DNA of 64,000 nt, taken from Brachypterus glaber (Eukaryota > Arthropoda > Insecta > Coleoptera > Kateretidae). A program made the position numbers and the translations under genes. Below, in pieces: positions 45,137 through 56,054 of this stretch; position 1 is the stretch's first letter, and every line of letters begins with the position of its first letter. The notes below the pieces were generated by a model. That model searched no databases, had not been told where the DNA came from, and saw only the letters and a program-made list of their open reading frames with translations. The stretch spans positions 27,865,026-27,929,025 of the forward strand of contig OY294048.1 of assembly GCA_958510825.1 (NCBI GenBank), in the 5' to 3' direction.

Positions 45137-46825
45137 AAAGTTGGTGTTGCCTTGGTTTCCGGGTATCAGCTAATTTCTTTGCCCGGTCCATGGATTCCTG
45201 TTCCCGTCCCTTCCTTCATTTTGGATCCATCTGTGTACCATGTTTCACATTTTAGTAGTTAGGGGTATAGCCTATTTTTCCATACATCCCTACTAGGTAT
45301 CTCAGCCTTTACTGGTTGTCTAAAATCATAAACTATAGTGATCCTATTTTCATGGATAGTATATCTGTATTGTCATTGTTCTCAAAGATTTTGGTATGTT
45401 CCAACCATCTATGGCGGTGCTCTGTACGCTGCCATAAATGCCTCTGTTTCTGGACTTTTAGTGAGGTGGGGGTAGTACTCATTGCCCTCGATATCCTGAT
45501 GCAGGCAAGTCTTTGTATCTTGCTCGGTATCAGTCTGTTAGTAGTGACCTTGGTTTTTTGCTACCACACTAGCGCAGTATGTCCCTACGGGTTTTACAAC
45601 TACATTGTATACCCAGTGCAACATTCCCGGTTTAGTTCCCCAGTTTTGCCAAACGTGCGTTTACAAGCCCATAGGCGATAACGCCCCTCCCTGAGGGCAT
45701 CCTTTCGCGACCAGTACTTCTATCATTGATTATAATTATTGAAGTGATGCCTCAACAGTTCTATTCTTCAGCATTGTCATTACTAGACCCCGGATATTTG
45801 GTATTGATTACGAGGGGCGCGCGAATTTTCCTTTTTTTAAAATAAGTTTTTAAAGATTAATGGCACACTTTCTTAACCATCCCGTGATGGTTATTATTTA
45901 TGGAGGCGTAACTTGACGACTATGTTAAAGAGGTGTATCCCAATATTATGACACAGGGGAATAACTATACTTTAAGGGTATAATGGAGGTTATAACTTTA
46001 ATAAACATAATTAATTAATATTATTGTTTAAAATAAAAATATATTAACAAGATTTTCTTCAAGTTTTCGGCTATTAAGTTTTGTCTTCTTTCACCCAAAG
46101 TATATTTATAATATAATATTCTATGTCTACCGAAGTTAGTGGAGCATATTAACGTATATTAGTATTTAGATACAGTTTAGAAAAGTGAACTTCTTTGCGA
46201 TTAAGAAGGTTGACTAACACATTGTGGAAAATTCGGATAACATAACATGCGCAACCTTTAAACCAGAAGCATTTGTGGTTTGGTTTTGTCTATATTAAAA
46301 ATATTTTTGTATTATACTAAAATTTTGGATTTTATATCCTCGAAAGCCTATGGTAAACAGTTTTTTCTCTTTTTGGGCTTGGTTGGCACTTTTAAATCTT
46401 CCAATTTTTTATAAGCTCTGAGGATTTTTAATTTTTTACCACAGAATGTTACGACTGGCTTTACTAAATCAAAATAAAACTTTTTTGTATATCATTATTA
46501 TGGGATTTTGATGATCGGTTCTTTCTAAGACCAACCTTTATCTTTTTCGCACATTGTACTTCAAGATTAAATTGCAGCTCGAGAATATTTTGAATTCAAG
46601 ATTCTACGGTAGTGCGTTGAGGACGCGCACAAGCTATTATAAAGATTTTAAAACTTATTTTTAAAAAATTAGAAATTTGTGTCATTATACTCAGTAAATG
46701 TCAACCATGTCAGAATTAAACTTTCGCGCTCCCCTCGTAATCAATACCAAATATCCGGGTACCAGTTATTACCCATGTATATTTTGTATCTCGTACCCCA
46801 TGTCTATTAGTACATTTTGTAGCGT
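45137..46825 (-). pseudogene. Second copy of the LOA-like LINE ORF2, deleted and interrupted
   Basis: Minus-strand sequence collinear with the 33.7-39.3 kb element over its positions 34470-35600: RNase H start (YTDGS region), the RT thumb, then RT core. A deletion joins positions equivalent to about 35070 and 35437, removing the YADD box. The GCPQGGALSP motif is present with glutamine codon CAG, unlike copy 1 where it is TAA. Several small indels break the frame. A 981-bp TIR element (45784-46764) is inserted in the RT core. Both ends are lost: it starts abruptly near 45137 and fades after 46822. Confidence 0.8.
45784..46764. mobile_element. 981-bp TIR element with 8-bp TSD in the LOA copy
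   Basis: Ends TAGACCCCGGATATTTGG and (inverted) TGGTACCCGGATATTTGG continue as matching arms for about 43 bp including TATTGATTACGAGGGG. Flanks are GTCATTAC (45776-45783) and GTTATTAC (46765-46772); the intact LINE copy reads GTCATTACCC here (35534 region), confirming an 8-bp duplication with one later change. An 8-bp duplication fits hAT, but there is no transposase and the family is not certain. Confidence 0.75.
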
Positions 46826-48769
46826 CTCTTGAAGGTTACACCATCTTCAGCTTTACGAACATAATCCTTGTAATGGGTTTCAAGTCAAACAATATATCTG
46901 CTAGCTTCTTTACGGCATAATATAAGACAATCACAAATAACTTTTGAAATCCAAAAGCCGATTAACTAAATGTCTTCAATGAGTCCTCGTAGAAAAATAT
47001 CTCCATAAATAATACAAATTTTGGATACATACAAACTATCCATATACAACATAAATTAGGCATCCAGACAAAAACATATTGCAAGAAAATCTCGCCTCGA
47101 TTTCCTGAGTTTAGCTGTAAAAACAGAGAACAACGGTAAAAATATGATCGACCGTCCCTTTCCCGCTGGTTTTCACACTGTTTTTTGAGGTTATTTTGGA
47201 AAGCTGAAGTGATTGGTCAAAAGTGACATCGGATTTCTTGTTCAGCAGCCAAAAATATATAAGGATGTATGATATACATATTACATCGTACCTATGGAAC
47301 AGAATATTTTTTTAGATAGTAGATGGCTTGATTTGTTAAGGAAACCTAACTTACTTGTACCTTTCGAAGAAGTTGGAATAAAACCAAGGATAAGTCGGCA
47401 GTTTTAGTGAAAAAACGTTTTTCAATATAAATAACCCTAATTCAGCCATCTACTATCTAATATTATTGTTGGGTTACCACACCAAGCCTAAAAAAAATAT
47501 TTTTTATTTTGTGTGCCTGTGTTATTCTTATATGATTATAATAATTATTGATGACAAACTAGTGTTACATTTTTCATATTTTGTAACTAAGAAATATAAA
47601 TTATTTATAGTTTTGTTAATCCTGTAAACAAATTAAATGCCTGCCTACTTAAATTGTAAGCATTTTTAATACAACCGGTAACAAAATAAAAATAAATCAA
47701 AATTAAATCCATATTTACATGACGGTAAAAAGTAACGGACTCTCTTTTTAATAAATAAAGATTTGGCCAATAATGGATGGTTGAACTACCTTTAATCTTT
47801 TAATTTATAACCTCGTAGGTGTTAAACTGGTATCAAAACCATTGCGATTCTATATTCATGGGTGTACTACACCCGGTGTAGTCAGAGAAATCAAATAATA
47901 AATTGTTTCTTTCGATGGCTTACCATATGTATTGAGAAAATTATATTTCTAAATTTATAAGTCGTTCTAACAAGTTATATTAAAATATAATAAAACTTAC
48001 TTGGGCGTATCAAGAATTATTCTTGTGGAATGGGGGTGGCTTTATTGTATAAATGGACAAACGCCCGTAACTTTTGAACGAGTTGACTTATATACTTAAA
48101 CAAAACTTAAATAAAAGAACTATCTCAAAAATATATGCAATATATACATATGTATATACAATATCTTACACTTAATTTTCTTTAGGGCTGTATTTTTTAA
48201 ATTTTAAAACATAGTACAAATATGGGGTATCAAAACTTAAGAAGGTATTATCTCCATGTCCGGACGGGTAATGACGCTTCCGGACGCGTCAGGTAAAAAA
48301 ATAGAAATTTGTGGAAAAAAATCAGATTTGATTTCTATTGTATATTTTTAAGTTTAAAACAGTTAAAAAAATCTAAATAATAGAAATCTACTCAAATGAC
48401 ACTTCATTTTTGGCGAAATTAGGCATACATTTATTTTTTTAACAGCCTAATTTGACAGTTGAAAAAAAAAACTTTTCTAGTTAATTATGTAACTTGTAAT
48501 ACTAAATTTTAATCTGAATAAACAACACCCCCATCCATTTAAATTTTTTAAGTTACCCCCTCTCCCGCTTAAGGGTGTGGATAAAAAAAATCTGCTGTGA
48601 TAAAAAGGTGTCCCCCTTGATATTGAGGCTTAGTACCAAATTTTACACACTACACTTATAACAGTTTAAATGACCCATCCGGTTTGCAGTGTGCCAGTTA
48701 AATTTGATTTTTTACTCAAGGTAGCAAACATTTTCAAAAAAATGTATTGAAATCATTAAGAGGACACTA
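46826..48769. other. Non-coding; one hairpin at about 47312-47462
   Basis: AT-rich. TTAGATAGTAGATGGCT (about 47314) faces an inverted AGCCATCTACTATCTAA (about 47445), so about 150 bp can fold back. No gene is supported. Confidence 0.4.
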
Positions 48770-49210
48770 TATAGTCCAGTCAAATAACGAGAAATTGCAA
48801 TAAATGTACGCCGGCTGATAATTTTTTTAATATATTATTAACAATCGAGTTATAAATATTCAAAAATTACTGTGTTGGGGGTGACATTGGGTTTTTCGAT
48901 TTTTTACCCAAATTATGCATCGGAAGATAAAAGTTATTATGAGCAAACTTGTAGCTCTTGAAATTATAAGTTGCATATATTATGCATTTTCATAAGTATT
49001 TTGCTACGGTTAGTGTGGGTGCTGAAAGTTGCGCCCTCTGTAACCGTACCAAAGTACCTATGAAAATTTATAATATATGAAACATAGAGAATTTCAAGAG
49101 CTGCAAGTTTCCGTATAACTACTTTTTTATCTGATGAATAATATGGCTGAAAAATGGAAAAAAATAACTTCACCTCCAACATGACTATTTTTAAATTAAC
49201 TCGATTCTTA

Positions 49211-49818
49211 ATTATAATAATAATAAAAAATTTATTGTATCTAAAAAAAAAAAATTACAGAATTTTTTTTTATTACAAGGGCTGAGTTATAACGAAATAA
49301 AATAAATTACAATCATATCTATTACAATAAGTTCAATAGTAACTAAACTAACCTATCAAAATTTATGTTAAACTATATTATTCCTATACTAAGCATATAG
49401 ACCTACTACTCATTAATGAGAAATGATCTAAGTTTTAGAAAGTTTGGCAAATTCTAGGTTTTCAAATTTTTATTGTAATTTTTCGCTGACAAACTTTCAA
49501 AACAGACCAATTTTACCACAGGCATATCTACTTTACAGACAGAATATTTATATAGCAAAAATCCTGGCTCAGGTACGCACGTCCGGAAAACATTATACAC
49601 AATTTACATATAGGGGCGTTCTTTATAAAATTGATCCTGAAAAAATCTGTACAATATGCAATCTACACGTTCCAGAAACAATTTACCATTTGCTCATAGA
49701 GTGCCCGTTGTATTATAATTTAAAACCCAATATGTTGTCTAGTGTAGCGCATTTAAATGAGATTTGTTCTCTTATTGATAATATTTCTCTCTCAAACACT
49801 AAAGTTATTGTGAACTAC
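49211..49818 (-). mobile_element. LINE insertion with 5' inversion, 16-bp TSD
   Basis: Flanked by perfect ATTAACTCGATTCTTA duplications (49195-49210, 49819-49834). The left part (49211 to about 49443) is the 3' end on the minus strand: NFLKLRSFLINE, a stop at 49408-49406, then UTR and an A/T-rich (ATT)n tail at the left edge. The right part (about 49444-49818) is on the plus strand and codes for the preceding stretch of the same kind of protein. Such a head-to-head arrangement is the signature of twin priming during target-primed reverse transcription. Confidence 0.75.
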
Positions 49819-49854
49819 ATTAACTCGATTCTTATTAATATATTAAAAAAATGA
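49444..49854 (+). pseudogene. LINE ORF2 C-terminal segment (inverted 5' part)
   Basis: The plus strand reads a segment with RTSGKHYTQFTYRGVLYKI, then CTICNLHVPETIYHLLIECP, which is the C-x2-C-x8-H-x4-C motif near the C-terminus of many LINE polymerases. Its LINE-derived part ends at 49818 (VIVNY); the last codons before the stop at 49854 are from the target-site copy and the palindromic element. The true continuation (NFLKLRSFLINE) lies on the minus strand at 49444-49406. The frame has no ATG at its start (TTG) and is not a gene. Confidence 0.7.
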
Positions 49855-49880
49855 TCCAAACAAAAATTGTTGAAATTGAC

Positions 49881-50508
49881 TATCTACTTTATACTTAAAA
49901 AGCCGCTTTTTTTTGAGTTGTAAAATTTTAAAATCTATAACATAACTCATATATTATATAACCTATAACATAACTTATATATGAAGAAATTAATAAAATT
50001 TTGAACATAGTTTTATATCTTAAATGGCATAACATTAAAAAAAATCTTTTTAATTTCTTTCTTTTATTTTTTATTAAAAATCTGTTTTCTTTGATTTTTT
50101 GGTTTCATAGCCTCTATAATTTCAATATATTACAAAATATCTAAACAAAAATATAACTCTCATGTTTTAGTATTATATGACCCACTATGTACCTAATCTG
50201 TTCTTTAGGTTTTGCCTATTTCTCTTCAATAGGTTCTCAAGTCGGTCGGGAATTTTACACTGACTTTCTCGGCGAATTTTACTCTAGCATCGACATTTTT
50301 AGGTTTTGATTTAAAAGGTAATTTTAACATATTTTTCGATGCTTATTATGTACTAAAGGAATATTAAAAATAAAACTGTCGTACAGTTTTCCCAAAATTT
50401 ATTTTATTTATTTATATTTATTTAAATCATTTAAAAACAGAAAGTCGGCCTTTCACAGCATTTTTCTTATGAATTTTATATCTATCTAAACCTCACAACT
50501 ATCTATAA
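49881..50508. other. Non-coding, nothing recognised
   Basis: AT-rich, with a short repeat CTATAACATAACTYATAT near 49930-49980. Confidence 0.4.
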
Positions 50509-50747
50509 GAAAACGTTCAAGTATTACGTAACGCAAATTGTACCAAAATTCATACACTTCATACCTCGGTTCTCGCGTTATTTTAGATTATAGAGATTTC
50601 ATATTTTGGCTTCCCCCCCTAATAGGGGGTGTCTTAGGGGGGGTAGCCAAACTATAAAATCTCTACAGCCTTGAATAATGCGAGAACCGAGGTATGAAGT
50701 GTATGAATTTCGGTACATTTTGCGTTACGTAATACTTGAATGTTCCC
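50509..50747. mobile_element. MITE A (GGGAACGTTC family), TSD TAA
   Basis: A 239-bp hairpin whose arms of about 100 bp run GRRAACGTTCAAGTATTACG, then CATACACTTCATACCTCGG, then TTCTCGCGTTATT, around a C/G-rich centre. Flanked by TAA (50506-50508, 50748-50750). MITE B has the same arms; MITE C shares the ends. A 3-bp T-A/T-rich duplication suggests PIF/Harbinger relatives. Confidence 0.75.
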
Positions 50748-50939
50748 TAAGCTACACATAATTTGTTTTAGGAAATTTAGTTTTAATTTAAAAAATGTAG
50801 GTTTTAGCCTCTTTACCTAAAACCCTTTAATTTTTGCGTAAAAATACCTTGTTATAATGAGAATATTAAGTATAATTATTTTGTATTTTTTAAATCTTGT
50901 TTAATACACAGGTAAACTACAAGACAGAAAAAATACACT

Positions 50940-51290
50940 GCCAGTAAAAAAACTTTCCTATTTTACCCCCTGCCCGTAAAATAGATTTTTTATTATCAGA
51001 TTCACTTCCAGCAACCTCAAAAACGTCAATATACCAATTTTCACAAAAATCACCCCCCACCTAAGGGGTGGGTTTCAAAAAATATATTTCAAGATTCATT
51101 TTTATCAACCTCAAAAACCCCTATCTACAAATCTTCACGAAAATTTGGAAAACATTTCAAAATATTTACCCCCTCACCCCTTCGGGGGTGGAGTTAGAGA
51201 ATAGAGAAATTTTATTATCAGATTCAATTTTAGCAACCTTAAAAACCTCTATATAGCAATTTTTATTTTTTTCTAAAAAAAATGAATTTT
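50940..51290 (-). repeat. Satellite-like block, reverse orientation
   Basis: About three degenerate units with TTATTATCAGATTCA, CAACCTCAAAAACCYCTATA, CAATTTTCACRAAAAT and ACCCCTTCGGGG blocks. They are reverse complements of the units at 54.4-54.98 kb. Bases 50751-50939 resemble the sequence following MITE B (55602-55690) in direct orientation. Confidence 0.6.
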
Positions 51291-51294
51291 TCCC

Positions 51295-51600
51295 CATTTG
51301 CCCCCCTTGCCGCACGCCAATGTTCACCAAAAACAATCATGAGCGAGAACTTTTGGTAACATACCTGTATGCCAAAATTCAAGTCTCTAGCTCAAAGCGT
51401 TCTTAAGTTATCGTGCTTACAAGATTTCCCGGACAGACCGATCGACCGATCGACCGATCGATCGATCGACCGACAATTTTTTTTTCTTACTTGAAATTGA
51501 TTTATATCGACATAAAACGTCATAAAACGCAAAAATTCGCAAAAAAAAAATTGAAAATTTTCCGAAATTTTGAAAATTTTTAAAATGGGAAAGCAAAAAT
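51295..51600 (+). repeat. Dispersed module with (GACCGATC)n run
   Basis: Contains AAACAATCATGAGCGAGAAC, TTAAGTTATCGTGCTTACAA, a CGATCGACC microsatellite (about 51440-51475) and ATAAAACGTCATAAAACGC. It closely matches 21000-21250 and, more loosely, 19050-19310 and 42960-43140. No reading frame is conserved. Bases 51600-51898 hold nothing recognised. Confidence 0.6.
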
Positions 51601-51900
51601 AAAGCTCATATTCGTAATCAGCACCTCAAAAAATACTAAAAACAGTTATTAAATCTAAGACAGGTTTTTTTTTGACCCGATATTTGCAGGTAATTTTAAT
51701 TTGTGATTGTTTTGAAAATATTTTTTAATTTGAAAGAGGTATAACTTTTGAAATAGATTTTAAAATTGAAATTTATTGTTTGTGATTTACTTTAGTGGAT
51801 AAACCCGGATTAAAGGTCAGAGCCGTTAAATTATAAAATGTATTCTAAAGAATATAGAAATATGAAATAACTCTTTTAATTCTCTATATTTATTTCAGTA

Positions 51901-52962
51901 CACAAAAAAAGGATATCTTGAATCAAAGCAAAACGATCTTGAACCAAGGCCGCCATGGCCTTCGATATGTTCAACGCCATGACTTTCTTGGATCAAGTCC
52001 GCCGTGATCTTGGCATTTGAGGTCCTAGATTTAAGGACATTTCCTTAAATCAAAGCCACTTAACCATTTATTTAAGATCATATTATCTTAAACCAAGTAT
52101 GTAATTATCTTGATTCAAGATCATATTACCTTTATCCAAGATAATATTATCTTACACCAAGTATTGGTTTAATATAATATAATCTTGAATGAAGAGAATT
52201 ATAATCTTGATTTAAGATTATGATTCTCTTGATTCAAGATCATATTATCTTAAACCAAGAGTTGGTGTAAGATAAAGACCCCACAGTCAGGTTCCAGGGT
52301 AAATATTTTGAAAAAATTTCCCACACATGTATACTATTTCGCACGCCTATTATGTTTGGTTTCATAGGTGGTCGTAGGAAAAAGCACTTGTTTTTGAAGA
52401 AAAACTTGTTGCAACGCCATTGCAAAATGGCGCTTATAGGTACAAATTATTTAAAGCTACTTACCCGTGAATTTTTTAAGTAAATTTGAAAATTCCCATC
52501 GTTTTAGGGTAACAGATACAAATTCGTCCATTTTAAAGCAGATAAAAACAATGATACACCTTTAAAGACAAGTGACGGCAAAAAAAAACAAACCTAACTT
52601 CTCTCCCGCGCATATCTTGAACTACTGCGCAAATTGTCTGCCAGCCAACAATAACAACGGGCGAGTCTAGTGTATATCTACGTGGGGTGAGGCCGGAAAA
52701 CTCTTTACCGTAAGACAACAGGGGCTTTGCGTCAAGATAATAACTCTTGATTCTCTGTTACTATTTTAAATATCATGCATTTAAGGAAAAAATCCTTGGC
52801 ACAAGGATTTTTCTACCAAGAGAATAATTAAAGGAAACCAAAGTCACAGATAATCTTAAACCGAGGATACATGATCTTAACAGAAGATTATTACCTCGAT
52901 TTAAGATAATATAAATCCAAGATAATTTATTATCTTCTGCCAAGATAACCTTTTTTTCTGTG
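51901..52962. mobile_element. TIR element built of TATCTTGAATCAAGAT-type units
   Basis: Ends CACAAAAAAAGGATATCTTG and (inverted) CACAGAAAAAAAGGTTATC are flanked by TA on both sides. Next to both ends, ATCTTGAATCAAGAT / ATCTTAAACCAAG variants are repeated more than a dozen times (51905-52280, 52735-52955), in both orientations. A central part (about 52290-52735) is unrelated and less AT-rich. Two short frames there (52240-52425, 52533-52718 minus) have no domain. Compare the MITE at 33.2 kb, which has the same edge. Confidence 0.65.
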
Positions 52963-52964
52963 TA

Positions 52965-54111
52965 GAAAAATACAATCAACTTATTCTATTTAGGCAGAAA
53001 CAATTCTTTCTACTTTCTACTATTTAGGGGCTGCTTGCAAAAGAGGCTTCACATTTCTTTAGTTTAAACGAATCTTAACTTTAGGGCGAATTTGAAAATA
53101 CTTTTATTTGATCATAATATATACTACCCGAAAAATGTATTATCTTGAATTCATGTTTTTATTTCTATGTGTATATTTTTAAAACTGGAAACAAGCCCTC
53201 TTATTCTGATAATTTTTAGTCACGCCAATGTAATTTAACAGCAGGTCATAACCAATTAATAGGATAATTTCGTATAATTACAAAATTAAGTTACATCAAT
53301 CAAAATATCCACGGGACATTATTCTGGCCTGTTCTGATCCAATAAAAATGTCGTTAATAATTTTACAGGTATATAAATATTTATAAATTGCATATGTATA
53401 TCGCCAAAAACATGAACTGTACTTAACAAGATCGTATCTTTTTACTTTTTACTACATTTAAGAGCTGGTACAGGGTGAATCAGAATTCCCGCAATCGTAA
53501 TTTTTCTTGGAAGTGGTAAGGGATATTAAAAAAAAATCAGGAAAGATATTTTATATTTTAACCTATACTACAAGTTAGGACGTATTCATAATTATACTAG
53601 AGCGCCCTGTGGCGACCTCTATATTTTTTCCCCAGCAGTTGTGACAATGACATAATTGTTAGGATATAAGCAACAACTGTCTATCTCTTTTAGTTTCTAC
53701 CTAAAAATTATATTCGTCAAGATTTGTCAGAACATATATAATTTACAGAATAAAACAGATATTAATTAGCAGGATTGTCTTTATTTGTTTATTTAATAAA
53801 GAGATCAGAAAATTTGGTGACCCCGACGTGGCGACCTCTATATTTTTTCCTCATGGTAAACAATTTTTTATTCATAAAATCAAAAGATCTTTAAATTAGA
53901 ATAATTTGACTTTTTACCTTTTTTTTCTAACCTCATTTGTTTTCTACACTGCAGGGCAAAAGTCATGAAAACTAAAAAGCCATGGAATATTGAAAGAAGC
54001 GGCGTACCATGCTTTAACTGGGTCCAGCAGTTGTGACAATGACATAATGTGTTATAATATGGCATTCATATGTATGATACATTAGAACTACTTTCCATTG
54101 AAACAAAAGAT
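52965..54111. other. Non-coding; short direct repeats at 53.6-54.05 kb
   Basis: GTGGCGACCTCTATATTTTTTCC occurs near 53612 and 53830 and CAGCAGTTGTGACAATGACA near 53634 and 54027. The start motif TACAGGGTGAATCAGAATTC (53469) resembles the ends of other elements here. No gene. Confidence 0.4.
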
Positions 54112-54185
54112 TAGGGTGACTCCATCCAAAGGTTGCTGTCTCCGCGGCGGTTGGCAAAAAACCGTTGCCGGATGGAGTGACCCTA
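54112..54185. repeat. 74-bp hairpin, arms TTAGGGTGACTCCATCC
   Basis: TTAGGGTGACTCCATCC faces an inverted GGATGGAGTGACCCTAA with a GC-rich loop; probably a very short MITE. Confidence 0.55.
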
Positions 54186-54394
54186 AAAAATATCAGTGCA
54201 TAAATTCACACCAATTAATATAGCTGGTGAAAAGGGCATTAGGTAAACAATAATTGGTGAAAAATGGGAAAGCTTTTTACTGGGCAGTGTATTTTAAGCA
54301 ATTTTGAAGAACATCTTTGTTTTAATTTTCATTTGTTTCTAAGATATTAATTACCAAAATTAAAAAAAAATATTTTGCTTTTAAAATTTTCAAT

Positions 54395-54975
54395 TTTTTT
54401 TTGTGTTTATGGTAAACATTGGGGTGGGGCAAATGGGGAAAAATACAATATTTATTCACAAAAATTTGAAAATCGCTATGTAGGGGTTTTGAGGTTACTG
54501 AAGTTTAGTCTTATAATAAAAAATTCTAATTCCACCCCACGGGGGTTGAGGAGGTGAATGTTTCTAAATCTTTCCAATATTTTCTTCAAAATTGTTTTAT
54601 AGGGGTTTTTGGGGGACGACAAAACTGAATCTGATAATAAAATTCTTCTTACTACCCATGAGGGGCGAGGGGTAGTTTTCGTGAAAATTGGTATTTTGGC
54701 GTTTTTGAGGTTGCTAAAAATGAATCTGATAATAATAAAAATGTAACTCCACCCCAAGGGACGGGGGTAGTTTTCTTGAAAATTGGTATATTGGGGTTTT
54801 TTAGGTTTGTGAAAGTGAATCTGATAACAAAAAAATTACAACTCCACCCTAAAAGGGGCGGGAAGTAGTTGGTATATTGGGGTTTTTGAGGTTGCTGAAA
54901 GTGAATCTAATAATTAAAAAATTCTAAATTCACCCCCAGAGGGGCGGGGGTAGTTCTCTTGAAACTTGGTACTTG
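54395..54975 (+). repeat. Tandem satellite block, forward orientation
   Basis: Five degenerate units of about 85-122 bp, each with GGGTTTTTGAGGTTGCTGAA, GTGAATCTGATAATAAAAA, CTCCACCCCNAGGGGCGGGG and TTTTCTTGAAAATTGGTATA. They start near 54480, 54601, 54698, 54793 and 54879. The block is inverted relative to 50.94-51.29 kb. Confidence 0.7.
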
Positions 54976-55009
54976 CTAAATTTATTTTAAGATGCATTTT
55001 TAGCGAGAT

Positions 55010-55183
55010 AACCGCACTCACCCCTAAAATTCAGGATAGAGGACACTCCTTATACAAATCACCCGATGAAAAAGTAACAGGAGTGTCCTGTTACTATCCA
55101 CTACTACCCTTTAAAATGTCAGCCCGAGTACATTTATTGCAATTTTACACAGGAATTTCTCGTTATTTGACTGGACTATAACG
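55010..55183. repeat. Single arm of the palindromic element (copy 3)
   Basis: CACCCGATGAAAAAGTAACAGG, ACTACTACCCTTTAAAATG and TCTCGTTATTTGACTGGACTATA match the outer arms of copies 1 and 2; only one arm is present. A small inner hairpin (AGGACACTCC / GGAGTGTCCT) is intact. Confidence 0.6.
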
Positions 55184-55361
55184 CAGTGTGGTTGATTTTA
55201 GGTCTATTGTTTTTTGTTTATTGGCACTAACTAAACTATATTTACGTTCATATAATCTTTTTTTCAAATATCTCTTAGTCTCTCCTATATACTTTTGAAC
55301 ACTCCAAAGAAGATATTTTATGCACAGTACCCGACTTTATTTTGTTTGTACTTTTCGATTG

Positions 55362-55598
55362 GGGAACGTTCAAGTATTACGTAACGCAAAATGTACCAAA
55401 ATTCATACACTTCATACCTCGGTCCTCGCGTTATTCAAGGTTGTAGAGATTTCATCTTTTGGCTACCACCCTAACACACCCCCTATTAGGGGGGTAGCCA
55501 AAATACGACATCTGTATAATCTATAATAACGCGAGAACCGGGATATGAAGTGTATGAATTTTGGTACAATTTGCGTCACGTGATACTTGAACGTTCCC
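55362..55598. mobile_element. MITE B (GGGAACGTTC family), TSD TTG
   Basis: A 237-bp hairpin nearly identical in arms to MITE A, flanked by TTG (55359-55361, 55599-55601). The centre has CCCTATTAGGGGGGTAGCCAAAA. A 71-codon frame over it (55463-55678 minus) is an artefact of the repeat. Bases 55602-55952 are AT-rich with no feature. Confidence 0.75.
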
Positions 55599-55952
55599 TT
55601 GATATAAAAATTATTTTTAATAGTATTTTCACTTTTTTTAAAAAATTTTAGGTTATCATTACTTAATACCCTTTCCACGTTTTAAGATAACTTATTTAAA
55701 TATGCTGTAAAAAGTAAACTGAATATTCAGTTACAAATGGATAGGAAATCGGAAGTTATTATCCTATACAATTGTACTTTATTTTTTGTTAAAAACACTC
55801 AACATTTCATGTCCTTGCTTAAATATTAAGGTACTTGACTTTAGAACTATAGTGTTTTTAACAAAAATTAAACTATATATATTTGTAACTTAATATTCAG
55901 TTAGATTTTACAGTCTGTTTAACAGTAATGTCAATACTGTATATTCTATAAC

Positions 55953-56054
55953 TAGTATGGAATAGACAATATTCCGCGCGAGCGGAAAGTTTGTCATACG
56001 AGCCGGCAGGCGAGTATGACGGTCCCGCGAGCGCGGAATGACTACTCCATACGT
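55953..56054. repeat. GC-rich imperfect hairpin
   Basis: Within AT-rich DNA, AGTATGGAATAGACAATATTCC-type sequence followed by GCGCGAGCGG faces an inverted CCGCGAGCGCGGAAT...CTCCATAC, with inner arms GTCATACGAGCC / CGAGTATGAC. Likely a small foldback element of a GC-rich family. Confidence 0.5.

Larger units (their letters stand above)
48770..49880. mobile_element. Palindromic element, copy 2, split by a LINE
   Basis: Begins TATAGTCCAGTCAAATAACG and has the same inner arms as copy 1 (GAGCAAACTTGTAGCTCTTG about 48941 facing CAAGAGCTGCAAG about 49096). The right arm is cut at 49210 by a LINE and resumes at 49819 with ATTAACTCGATTCTTATTAA, as in copy 1 (ACTCGATTGTTATTAATA, about 12499). The left arm lacks the outer GTAACAGGAGTG block, so the copy is partly deleted. 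Confidence 0.65.

Noticed and set aside
45316..45681. 121-codon plus-strand frame
   Set aside because: Antisense to the damaged LOA-like LINE copy.
52240..52718. Two 61-codon frames inside the TIR element
   Set aside because: Too short and without transposase motifs to be called its gene.
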